From NCBI RefSeq assembly GCF_000968175.1, contig NZ_FO704551.1:186001-250000 (forward strand): a stretch of 64,000 nucleotides of DNA, read 5' to 3'. Origin of the DNA: Xenorhabdus poinarii G6 (GTDB lineage Bacteria; Pseudomonadota; Gammaproteobacteria; Enterobacterales; Enterobacteriaceae). A program made the position numbers and the translations under genes. The notes beneath the pieces are model-generated. The model was not told the DNA's origin. It worked only from the letters and a program-made list of their open reading frames with translations, and searched no databases. Of this stretch, positions 1 to 7,716 are shown one piece after another; positions within the stretch are counted from its first letter, which is position 1; each line of letters begins with the position of its first letter.

Positions 1-530
1 TATGATAAATTTTCTGGTATTTTTGATCTGATAATGATGGGGGTATTGCTCAAGGGATTGTTCTCTTTATCTAGCAAAAGGGTGGTAACCGTAGCCCCTT
101 TTACTGGTTTTTTTGGATCGTTATTGGGTGTATCTAAGAACATATCACTCAACATCAGAGACAATGTATCCGGATTTATGGTTTTTGCTGTACCTTCAAA
201 ATCGAATTTATCAGCATTAGAACCGTTTGCTTCAATGGTAAATTTTATTGGATCACGTTCTTTTATGACGTTAGGATCACTGCTAACAATTAATTTTGTG
301 CTAGCGGTATATACAGAAGTAGAATCTGGTAATCGTGTAAATTTTATGTTTTCAGATGAAAACGAAATGTTTTTCGCACCTGCACCTGGTGTTATTATAA
401 AGCTTGCATTAGTAGGGTTTATTGCATTTTTTGCTGTTAAGGTTATAGTTAAGGGAACGATCTGCCCTATGATAAGATCAGCTTTTTTTGCAATATTGAC
501 GGTCAATATATCTTTTATCAATGTTGGCAT
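1..530 (-). CDS. Ig-like repeat protein without signal peptide, partial (paralogue 1)
   Basis: The 5' part of a minus-strand gene whose 3' end lies beyond the left edge; 176 codons are visible and open throughout. The ATG at 530-528 follows a GGAGA ribosome site, the same arrangement as in the paralogue starting at 2704. The product is clearly homologous to that protein: shared motifs include KADLIIGQIV near residue 17, INPDTL, and IPENLS at the window edge. Several in-frame indels (net 12 nt longer than paralogue 2) keep both copies open, which suggests both have been under selection. There is no signal peptide or membrane segment in the visible part. I do not recognise a characterised family; the alternating polar/hydrophobic beta-rich pattern resembles bacterial Ig-like (Big) domains. 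The function is unknown. Confidence 0.75.
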   Translation of the reverse strand, partial: MPTLIKDILTVNIAKKADLIIGQIVPLTITLTAKNAINPTNASFIITPGAGAKNISFSSENIKFTRLPDSTSVYTASTKLIVSSDPNVIKERDPIKFTIEANGSNADKFDFEGTAKTINPDTLSLMLSDMFLDTPNNDPKKPVKGATVTTLLLDKENNPLSNTPIIIRSKIPENLS

Positions 531-846
531 ATTATTTCTCCATATATGGTTGTGTGAACTGTTAAATTTTATATTACCAGTTTGTTTAATGACTTTATTA
601 CTGGTTTAAATAGTTTAATGAACTTCTTCAAACTAAACTCATTAGAATAAAAAGTACAATAATAAAATTTTATCACCTGATAATCATAAGATATCTATGC
701 GAGAATGTAATGTATTTAAATATAAAGCAGAATTTTAAAATTAATTTTATCCATAAACTGATGACTAAAAATAGTTTTCGTTTGAAGAATGAGTATTAAA
801 TCTTTTTCAAATACCTCCTGTTAGCAGGATAGATGGCGTCTTTATC
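1..846. repeat. Direct duplication, copy A (gene start plus upstream region)
   Basis: This block matches 2187-3020 at high nucleotide identity by eye. It covers the N-terminal third of the Ig-like gene, its ribosome site and about 315 bp of upstream DNA. The match fades after about 846 (tttatc) and 3020 (tctatc). The left limit is unknown because the window starts inside it. The arrangement indicates tandem duplication of a gene together with its promoter. Confidence 0.75.
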
Positions 847-1087
847 TGGTCATGTCGCATTACGAGTTAATCAGAGATCTCGAGGTTGATTGTTTTTTAT
901 GCTGCAAATCGATAAAATTGTTTCGCCACCGATAGACACTTACCTTCCTTTATTGATAATCACTACCGTCAGTTTGCCGTCAGCAAGAAATCAATGGTCT
1001 GCCCGTTGATATCAACCACCCGGTAAAATCATTGCTACTGGTCTTTGACTTTAGTACATTTTTATAAAATACCAATGACCAGCTTAA
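531..1087. other. Gene-free stretch: duplicated promoter region plus IS relic
   Basis: This 557-bp interval contains no credible gene. Positions 531-846 are the copy A upstream sequence and presumably carry the promoter of paralogue 1. Positions about 961-1060 hold an IS6-like transposase relic, described separately. The remainder is AT-rich with no recognisable features. Confidence 0.6.
961..1060 (-). pseudogene. IS6-family-like transposase fragment (decayed)
   Basis: Reading the minus strand in one frame gives TKVKDQ, two stops, then FYRVVDINGQTIDFLLTAN and further stops. This matches the IS6/IS26-type catalytic core pattern (KVKGQWKYLYRAVD..G.TIDFLLTA.RD) over about 30 residues. The stops replace residues that are normally W and Y. 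No terminal inverted repeats were found nearby, so only an internal scrap remains. It marks past insertion activity in this island. Confidence 0.6.
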
Positions 1088-2704
1088 TTAATTACCATCA
1101 TTTTCATCGTCTGTTAGATCCTCTGAGCGGGTATCAATGCCTCCTGCCCAAACTTTCCCATATCTAATATCGCTTCCATGACTAATTTCATAATCAAACC
1201 AAATTTTACCCGCACCACCAAAGATATTAACAAGCGTTTTCTTTTCGATATGAAAAATTAAAGAGTAACGCCCTGTGTCCTGATTTTTTGTGATGGGCAT
1301 AATGTCCTGCCCAATAACCTTTTTGGTATTACGGTTTTCTGCCTGAATATACATATTTAACGTCACTTTAGATCCCAAGGGAGCGTTTGTTTTTGAATTT
1401 TTATCCCCAACAATCTCAATAAATAATCCGGTCACTGGCGTGTTTGGATCTTTAGGGTGATTAGATAGATATTTTTTTATACTGTCATAACCGAGGGTAA
1501 TACCTTGTGGAATAGGAGGATTATTAATCACACCAAGGCTGTTATAAACATGACAAGGGTCATAATCCCTTCCTATTGTTATATTAGGGGAATATTTTGC
1601 ACCTCCCATATAAGTTACGGGCTCTGGTATGGAAGTTATCGAACCGGCTCCTTTCCCCAGGATAACTATATAGTTAAAGGCACAGGGAGTACCGATTGGA
1701 AAAATATCATAAGGTAGTGTATAAAAATATTCACCTAAGCCTAGTTCTGTCTCCGGATCGCCTACAGTAACATAATGACCACTATATTGACGTTTTGCAT
1801 TTTGTGTATGTCTTTCTTGTGTAAAAAACAGGATATAATCGCCTCTTTTTGCATTCGGATAATCGTAGACTCCCACATAAAAGTTTTGCTGACCCCCTTG
1901 GGCAATTAAAGGGCCTGGATATCCTCCTAAGATATTTGGGCCTGGAATCGTTTTCATGAAGTCAGGCATTTCAGTATTAACAATAAAAAGGGGAGAGGTC
2001 GCTGGCTCTGACTTACCGACATTTACAATTGAAGATTCTAATTCAAGTACCATGGAATCTGCTTTTTGTGGATAAATGTAAAATTTTACATTGCCATGCT
2101 CGTCTGAATTGATGGATAATCCGGTATAATCCCCGATTTTTTGTGGAAGAACTTCAGTTTTATTATCAGAGTCTAAAATCTTACAATATGATAAATTTTC
2201 TGGTATTTGTGATCTGATAAAAACAGGCGTATTACCCAGAGGTCTATTCTCTTTATCTAGTAAAAGAGTGGTAACCATTGTTCCTTGCACAGGTTGGCTT
2301 GGATTTTCATTGGGTGTATCTAAGAATATATCACTCAACATTAAAGGCAATGTATCCGGGTTTATGGTTCTTGCTGTACCCGTAAAAACGAATGGATCCG
2401 CATTAGAAGCGTTTACTGTAATGGTAAATTGTATGGGATCATGTTCTTTTATGATGTTAGGATCACTGCTAACAATTAACTCTGTGCTAACGGTAAATAT
2501 AGAATCAGAACCTGGCAATAAATTTATGTTATTGTCTGAAAAAGAAATATTTTTCGTTCCTGCTGTTAATATAAAAAATGAGAGAATAGGGTTTATTGCA
2601 TTTTTTACTTCTAAGGTCATAGTTAAGGTGACAATCTGCCCTATGATAAGATCGGCTTTTTCTGAAATGTTGACTTTCAATATATCTTTTTTAGATGATG
2701 GCAT
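1088..2704 (-). CDS. Ig-like repeat protein without signal peptide (paralogue 2, intact)
   Basis: This encodes 538 residues, with an ATG at 2704 preceded by GGAGA at 5-8 nt spacing. No signal peptide is visible: the N-terminus is charged (MPSSKKDIL). It appears all-beta with three sections. Residues 1-115 form one Ig-like unit (GQIVTLTMTL, INPDTL). Residues about 130-245 form a Big-1-like unit (DKENRPLGNTPV, then SDEHGNVKFYIYP). The C-terminal half carries the family hallmarks VTYMGGAKY, GRDYDPCHVYNSLG and a terminal VWAGGIDTR. The first two units resemble the Ig folds of invasins, but the protein lacks an export signal and a barrel. The function is unknown; proximity to the invasin gene at 3441-7259 suggests a surface or host-interaction role. 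This is one of four paralogues in 11 kb. Confidence 0.85.
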   Translation of the reverse strand: MPSSKKDILKVNISEKADLIIGQIVTLTMTLEVKNAINPILSFFILTAGTKNISFSDNNINLLPGSDSIFTVSTELIVSSDPNIIKEHDPIQFTITVNASNADPFVFTGTARTINPDTLPLMLSDIFLDTPNENPSQPVQGTMVTTLLLDKENRPLGNTPVFIRSQIPENLSYCKILDSDNKTEVLPQKIGDYTGLSINSDEHGNVKFYIYPQKADSMVLELESSIVNVGKSEPATSPLFIVNTEMPDFMKTIPGPNILGGYPGPLIAQGGQQNFYVGVYDYPNAKRGDYILFFTQERHTQNAKRQYSGHYVTVGDPETELGLGEYFYTLPYDIFPIGTPCAFNYIVILGKGAGSITSIPEPVTYMGGAKYSPNITIGRDYDPCHVYNSLGVINNPPIPQGITLGYDSIKKYLSNHPKDPNTPVTGLFIEIVGDKNSKTNAPLGSKVTLNMYIQAENRNTKKVIGQDIMPITKNQDTGRYSLIFHIEKKTLVNIFGGAGKIWFDYEISHGSDIRYGKVWAGGIDTRSEDLTDDENDGN

Positions 2705-3020
2705 ATTATTTCTCCATATATGGTTGTGTGTACTATTAAATTTTATATCGCCAGTTAGTTTAATGGATTCATTGCTGATTTAAATGGCTTAATGAACTCC
2801 TTCAAACTAAACGCATTAAAATAAAAAATACAATGATAAAATTTTATCACCTGATAACAATAAGTTATTCCTGCAACAATATAATGTATTTAAATATAAA
2901 ACCGAACTTTTAAATTAATTTCATCCATAAATTGATGACTAAAAATAGTTTCTGTTTGAAGAATGAGTATTAAATATTTTTTAAAGGCTTCCTGTCAGCA
3001 AGATAGATAGTTTCTCTATC
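2187..3020. repeat. Direct duplication, copy B
   Basis: This is the partner of the block at 1-846. It spans codon 1 to about codon 173 of paralogue 2 and roughly 315 bp upstream. The upstream parts align with a constant offset of 2174 bases, and the coding parts differ by in-frame indels. Confidence 0.75.
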
Positions 3021-3083
3021 ATTATGGTAACTGTATTATTGTATCATTCTTTGCCGATACCGAAGGGTGAAAGGTGATTTTTT

Positions 3084-3185
3084 TCACAGTATACCAATTA
3101 GCAGGCTCAGCAGTTTGCACGACCAAAAGCTCCTGAAGTTAGCTGTTGAACACTGGAGATCGCTGCACTGTTTTGCCCTGAATCA
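3084..3185 (+). pseudogene. Possible ISAs1-like transposase C-terminal fragment
   Basis: Plus-strand translation, with frame changes, gives QYTN-stop-QAQQFAR, then LAVEHWRSLH and FALNQ. This resembles the C-terminal block of ISAs1/H-repeat transposases (YY.SSL.A....A.R.HW.IEN.LHW.LDV.FNED) with small deletions. The match is short and frame-broken. It is mainly supported by the more convincing middle fragment of the same family at 7496-7700. Confidence 0.35.
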
Positions 3186-3376
3186 GGTGATTGAGGGGAG
3201 AAACAATATTTGAAAAAAGCGCCTTGCAAGTCAATTGAACTAATTTGTTCTATTGAACACTGTTCTTCATATTCTGCTGATATATTCAGTATTGCCTATT
3301 GAAGCTGCTTTGGGGAGGGAACTATGACATTCGTTCATAACGTGGGTACGTATTGCCTTCAATTCTTGCTATGAAT

Positions 3377-3406
3377 AGAGTTATACCTTTTTCAAAGTAT
3401 AACTCT
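3377..3406. terminator. Hairpin downstream of the invasin gene
   Basis: A perfect 10-bp inverted repeat, AGAGTTATAC (3377-3386) and GTATAACTCT (3397-3406), with a 10-nt loop, 35 bp past the invasin stop. On the minus strand it is followed by ATTC rather than a U-tract, so it is a weak intrinsic terminator or a 3' stabilising hairpin. Confidence 0.45.
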
Positions 3407-3440
3407 ATTTTGAGGATGTTATTTATATTGAAAAACAGCA

Positions 3441-6400
3441 TTACAATGATTTAACGTCCTGGTTAGTGTAATGATAAGTGCAAATTACGAACCCTATGTC
3501 GTTGGGATCCATAGAATAAGTTTCAGTTAGAGGATTAAATATAACAAAATTTGGATATCCTCCACTTGTCAGTTTGTATTTAATGGGTTTTTTAGGATTA
3601 AATCTATCTATATCACCTTCATGACCATAAAAAAGACCCCAATCAAAAAGATTGTCAAATTCAGAATCTACTTGATATTCTCCACCTTCTTTCAGAAAGT
3701 CCTCAACTCTAGGGGTTATAAAGCCACCATAATTTTCACATTTCGTGTCGTCATTAATTGTATGATAACCTCGATGAGGGGGAGATTTTATACCGTAATT
3801 AAAAGAATAAGTAATTGTTTGTTTGATATTGATTCGATAATAATAGGCGTAAATCCTCCCATCTTTTTTTGTCACTTTCGCTGTTATTGTTGCTTTTCCC
3901 CATGGCCCAGTAAAAATCATAGGCCCTTTATGATCTTGCCCGAGTTTAACTATATTAGGGAAAAAATTGTTCTGATCAGGATTCAAATCGTAATAAACAT
4001 CATCGTTACTTTCATCAAAGGGTCCTGAAGTATCTTCTCCTAACTTCCCAATTATTATGTCTGGAATAACATTGGCTGGGTGGTATTCGGTGGTAAAATA
4101 TCTATATTTTTTGAGGTTATTTTTATTATAAATAAACATGATTGCCTGTTTAGATACAGGTTCAAAACTAACCTGATTAGCAGCATCCTTATCTTTTGGG
4201 TTATTACCGGATAATTCATCCGGTATCGTCAATGTTACTGTGACATCATTAACCCCAACATAACTGTCTAATGTTGCATATAAATATCCATCACCATCTG
4301 TTTTTAGTGATGTTCTGTCAGGTTTAGGTAAGTATTTATAGTCGATTTGGGTCTGATTGCGTGTCCATTCTACATCACTAAATGCATGATTTGGAATTTT
4401 TGCTTGGCCTTTACTTCCTTTTTTTGTAATCAATGCCCTGTACTTGTATTTGTCAGCACCATTACCAAGCAGAGGTTTTTTCTGATCAAAGGGTTGTTCA
4501 GTACCGTTGACCTCAACAGCATAAACTTCAACACTGCTAATCTCAAAATCCACTGGTGGAGATTTAAAATTAATTGAATCTACACATTTATGAGTGGTTG
4601 GTGATTGAGGAGCATCAACAACAGTCAGACAGATTTTAGCATCGGCAACAGCCGGTTTATCCTTTGTGCTGGTTAATTCTGCGTTTAATATGCCATCAGA
4701 GACCGCCTTTACTTCTCCGGCTGGTGATAAAGATAAACCCTCATTGTTTGGATTTGCTGGTGATTCAATATGCCATTTAAAGGGAATATTTGTTCCCGTA
4801 TAGTGAGTACGGCCATCAGCACCAAATAGGGTTGCTGTAAATTTATATGCTCCCCCGGGGAGAATGGTTCCATTGGGGGTATCTGCGCTTAAGGTCACAT
4901 CCTGAATTGATGGCCATTTGAAATCTACTTCAGTTTGCGAAGGATTAGAATCATTGATGGACGCTTTTACTGTTATTACTTGTTCCACCGTGCTGGTAAG
5001 TGTCATTGTGGCTTTACCATCACTATCAGTTGTCGTGTCCTGCTTGAGCACTTTAGGTGAGTCACCTGAAAGCGTCCAATTAACGTGTAAGCCTTTTCGG
5101 TTTTGGCCATCCATACCTTTAATTTCAGCCGTGATTGTAGATTCTTCACCGACCAGTATCGGACCTGAAGGGGTGTGTGTTAATTGAATCTGTGCAGATT
5201 TGAAAGAAACGGCTTTGGCTGATTTTTCTGGATGTCCTTCAATCGAAAGCGTCACAATGACATTATCTACCGGCTCAGAACTCTTCAATGTTGCGGTTAA
5301 TTGACTTTCACTATCGGTTTTATCTCCATTAGGGACTAATTTCAACGTCGAGATCGCTTTATGATTGTGATCCCATTTGATATCGGCGATGGATGTGTTG
5401 GGAGGGACTGAATTATTATTTCCATCGAAGACAACCGCTTTATAGGTATAAGTCTGCACCCCATCCGCGGTTAAAGGCTCTGTTAGATTGTCTGGTGAAA
5501 TTTCTATGGTTTTTATCTGAAAACGTGAAGTATCTTCCCCAAAACTGACCGTGCCCACTTGTGTTTTAGGCATTCCATCCATTTGCAGGAATACTTTTAC
5601 ATCTTTGATCGGCTTGGAACTCATTAAAGCTGCTTGCAATTGTCCTTTATCATTGGTTTGGGTTGTTTTTTCCGGTTTGCCCCACTGTAAGCCTGATTCT
5701 TTTTCATCAATTTTCGGTTCAGTTGTCCATTGAACATTGTTAAATTTAACTTGTGCTAAAGGCTGGTTGCCCACGGCATCGTAGGTTATCACAGGGGTAA
5801 AGATATATACTTTTTGACCATCAGCAGGTAATGTGTTTGTCGGATTAACTTCTTTTTCTTTTACGACAAATGGTCTGACAATAATGGTGAATATTCCATT
5901 GTGAGATGTGTTTTTTGCAGTACTATTTTCAAATATGTTGAAATGAATCGGATAATTATTGGTTTCCCCGTTCCCAAATTGATATGTCGGAAATGTTATG
6001 GCGACTTGGTTTCCTTGAGCAACTATTTTTCCGCCATTTTTTATAAACTCTTTATTCTCTTGCAGGTTAATTTTGTTATCAGGCTGATTTGTCACTGATA
6101 TCGTTTTTTCTTCGTGGCTATAACCGGTTAAAGTAGTTGGTATAGACAGTTGAATAATGGGTTGTTTAATATGATCCAGCACAATATTGTTGTTTCTATC
6201 CACCAGATCATAACGGCTGCCTGCCAATGTACGCATTGAAGCCACATTTTCTGGCGATAGTTGCGTACTAAGAGGTACGCCCAATTTATAATTGAAATTA
6301 GCTAAAAACTGCGTTTCAGTATGACCACTTTCACCTTGTTTATAATCCACTCCCATTGTTAAAAGTGGGATCGGCGTATAAGTTAAGCCCAATTTAGCCA

Positions 6401-7259
6401 GACTTGGATTTTTCTGTTTGGTATCACGATTAAATAAGGTAACGTTATCACCGAAATATTGTTCATAGGTGAGTTTAGCGCCCAGATTGGGGTAAGCAGG
6501 CAGAAAAAACTCACCGTTAATGTCATATCCATTGGCGGGGCGTTCATGGTAGTCCTTAAAATTTTGTGAATGTTGCCAGTCACTTAAACGATAATAGGTA
6601 TTCGCTGAGAGTTTAATGTAGTCTCCCCAAATTTCGCCCCCTAATCCCAGACGCTGATTCTGACCGGTTAAATCATGATCATAAAAGGTATTCAGACCAT
6701 ACATCCAGTTTTGATAAAAATAACGTCCGCCCAGCCCCACGTTAATGGTATTCCGGCTGTCTTTGTTTCGATAACCGAATTGAGAGAAAAGCAGCCAGTC
6801 CGTTTTATTGTCATAAAGCGGTAGCAATAGCTCTAAGGCGTTATTTTCCAGGGTTCCTTTTTTATCCAGACCAAAATTGATTCTGGCAGTACCAAACTGC
6901 GATAACCATTTTTGTACTTCAGAAGTGATGGTGCTGTTGAATTTACCTAAAGCATAGGATTTAGCTTGCTCAGTCAAATCTGCAGGGGAAGATGATAGAA
7001 TATTGCCGACAGTTTGAAGATTTCTGGCGATGAAATGCGGCGTACCATATTTTGAGGTCTCATTGGTATTGTCATGAATTCTTTTTTTACTTGATTCATT
7101 AACAAAAAGATCTACGTTATCTTTATTATTTTCTGCTTTGGTGTATATGCCGCCAGTAGTTAAATGATCCTCGGCAAAGGCATTCATTAGCGTAGAAGGC
7201 AGCAGTAACGCATAAATAAAAATAAAAAAACCAATGATATTACGAATATATGATGACAT
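3441..7259 (-). CDS. Intimin/invasin-type inverse autotransporter adhesin
   Basis: A 1272-residue type Ve secreted surface protein. Residues 1-29 form a signal peptide (hydrophobic core, then NAFAED). A helical segment at about 95-122 leads into the 12-stranded intimin/invasin barrel at about 105-330, with family signatures WLSQFGTARINF, GLGGRYFYQNWMYGLNTFYDHD and GYDINGEFFLPAYPNLG. The plug/linker ends with the classic YDLVDRNNNIVLD motif at about 350-362. The passenger is about five Ig-like/Big-1 units (about 470-1035, each beginning around DG..TYTY) and a C-terminal module of about 220 residues. That module contains two Cys and could be a lectin-like tip. No LysM domain is seen. The ATG at 7259 has GGGG about 9 nt upstream. 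Such barrels insert in the outer membrane and expose the passenger for adhesion or invasion. The receptor is unknown. It is AT-rich like its neighbours. Confidence 0.92.
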   Translation of the reverse strand: MSSYIRNIIGFFIFIYALLLPSTLMNAFAEDHLTTGGIYTKAENNKDNVDLFVNESSKKRIHDNTNETSKYGTPHFIARNLQTVGNILSSSPADLTEQAKSYALGKFNSTITSEVQKWLSQFGTARINFGLDKKGTLENNALELLLPLYDNKTDWLLFSQFGYRNKDSRNTINVGLGGRYFYQNWMYGLNTFYDHDLTGQNQRLGLGGEIWGDYIKLSANTYYRLSDWQHSQNFKDYHERPANGYDINGEFFLPAYPNLGAKLTYEQYFGDNVTLFNRDTKQKNPSLAKLGLTYTPIPLLTMGVDYKQGESGHTETQFLANFNYKLGVPLSTQLSPENVASMRTLAGSRYDLVDRNNNIVLDHIKQPIIQLSIPTTLTGYSHEEKTISVTNQPDNKINLQENKEFIKNGGKIVAQGNQVAITFPTYQFGNGETNNYPIHFNIFENSTAKNTSHNGIFTIIVRPFVVKEKEVNPTNTLPADGQKVYIFTPVITYDAVGNQPLAQVKFNNVQWTTEPKIDEKESGLQWGKPEKTTQTNDKGQLQAALMSSKPIKDVKVFLQMDGMPKTQVGTVSFGEDTSRFQIKTIEISPDNLTEPLTADGVQTYTYKAVVFDGNNNSVPPNTSIADIKWDHNHKAISTLKLVPNGDKTDSESQLTATLKSSEPVDNVIVTLSIEGHPEKSAKAVSFKSAQIQLTHTPSGPILVGEESTITAEIKGMDGQNRKGLHVNWTLSGDSPKVLKQDTTTDSDGKATMTLTSTVEQVITVKASINDSNPSQTEVDFKWPSIQDVTLSADTPNGTILPGGAYKFTATLFGADGRTHYTGTNIPFKWHIESPANPNNEGLSLSPAGEVKAVSDGILNAELTSTKDKPAVADAKICLTVVDAPQSPTTHKCVDSINFKSPPVDFEISSVEVYAVEVNGTEQPFDQKKPLLGNGADKYKYRALITKKGSKGQAKIPNHAFSDVEWTRNQTQIDYKYLPKPDRTSLKTDGDGYLYATLDSYVGVNDVTVTLTIPDELSGNNPKDKDAANQVSFEPVSKQAIMFIYNKNNLKKYRYFTTEYHPANVIPDIIIGKLGEDTSGPFDESNDDVYYDLNPDQNNFFPNIVKLGQDHKGPMIFTGPWGKATITAKVTKKDGRIYAYYYRINIKQTITYSFNYGIKSPPHRGYHTINDDTKCENYGGFITPRVEDFLKEGGEYQVDSEFDNLFDWGLFYGHEGDIDRFNPKKPIKYKLTSGGYPNFVIFNPLTETYSMDPNDIGFVICTYHYTNQDVKSL

Positions 7260-7716
7260 ATATTAGTACCCCAAACACATCCAATTATCGTTAATAGTCT
7301 GATTCTTTTGCTGATTCAGTAAAAAAGAACAGACTATCCCCCTGATCTCCCATATTAGAAAGTATTTTTACTATTTTCATGAAGGATAGTTATCAGACGA
7401 TAATTAAAAGTTATTATGTAAGGCACGATGGTGTGTTTTACGTCAGCTTGATAGATGTATTCCAGTTGAACAGTCCAATTGCCGGATAAGTAGATAAAGC
7501 ATTTTTTATCAATTGGATGCAGTCAGTTCATCAATTGACTCAAAGGGGAGTTAATTGCCATTGATGGCAACGTATTATGTGGCTTGTATCATCGTGAAGA
7601 CCCTCTATCTGGTAAGCGTTTATGCTAGCGCCAACAAACGGGTTCCTTGGTCAGGACACAATTAAAGTCTATTCCGTTAGACTTTCATCGACAATGTGAA
7701 TAAATTTACCATTATT
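7260..7716. other. Gene-free stretch upstream of invasin
   Basis: A 457-bp interval. The invasin promoter should lie just above 7259 on the minus strand. Positions 7496-7700 are a decayed ISAs1-like transposase that ends almost at the stop codon of the broken Ig-like gene. Confidence 0.6.
7496..7700 (+). pseudogene. ISAs1/H-repeat-family transposase fragment (frameshifted)
   Basis: The plus strand encodes, across two frameshifts, KAFFINWMQSVHQLTQ, ELIAIDGNVLCGLYHRED and VSVYASANKRV. This follows the ISAs1/H-repeat transposase order (F..WMQSV, E.IAIDGK.LRGS, MVSA.A..N..VLGQ.KT). The GELIAIDGK catalytic block is the strongest part. Both ends are missing and no inverted repeats were seen. It sits between the invasin and the broken Ig-like paralogue. 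Confidence 0.6.

Larger units (their letters stand above)
2705..3440. other. Gene-free stretch between paralogue 2 and invasin
   Basis: A 736-bp non-coding interval. The first 315 bp are the copy B promoter region. Positions about 3080-3185 may hold an ISAs1-like transposase tail (listed separately), and 3377-3406 is a hairpin just past the invasin stop codon. I see no open gene in it. Confidence 0.6.

Noticed and set aside
34..609. 191-codon plus-strand ORF at the left edge
   Set aside because: It is the antisense of paralogue 1. The same antisense frame recurs at 2268-2783 opposite paralogue 2, which follows from the shared coding strand below it.
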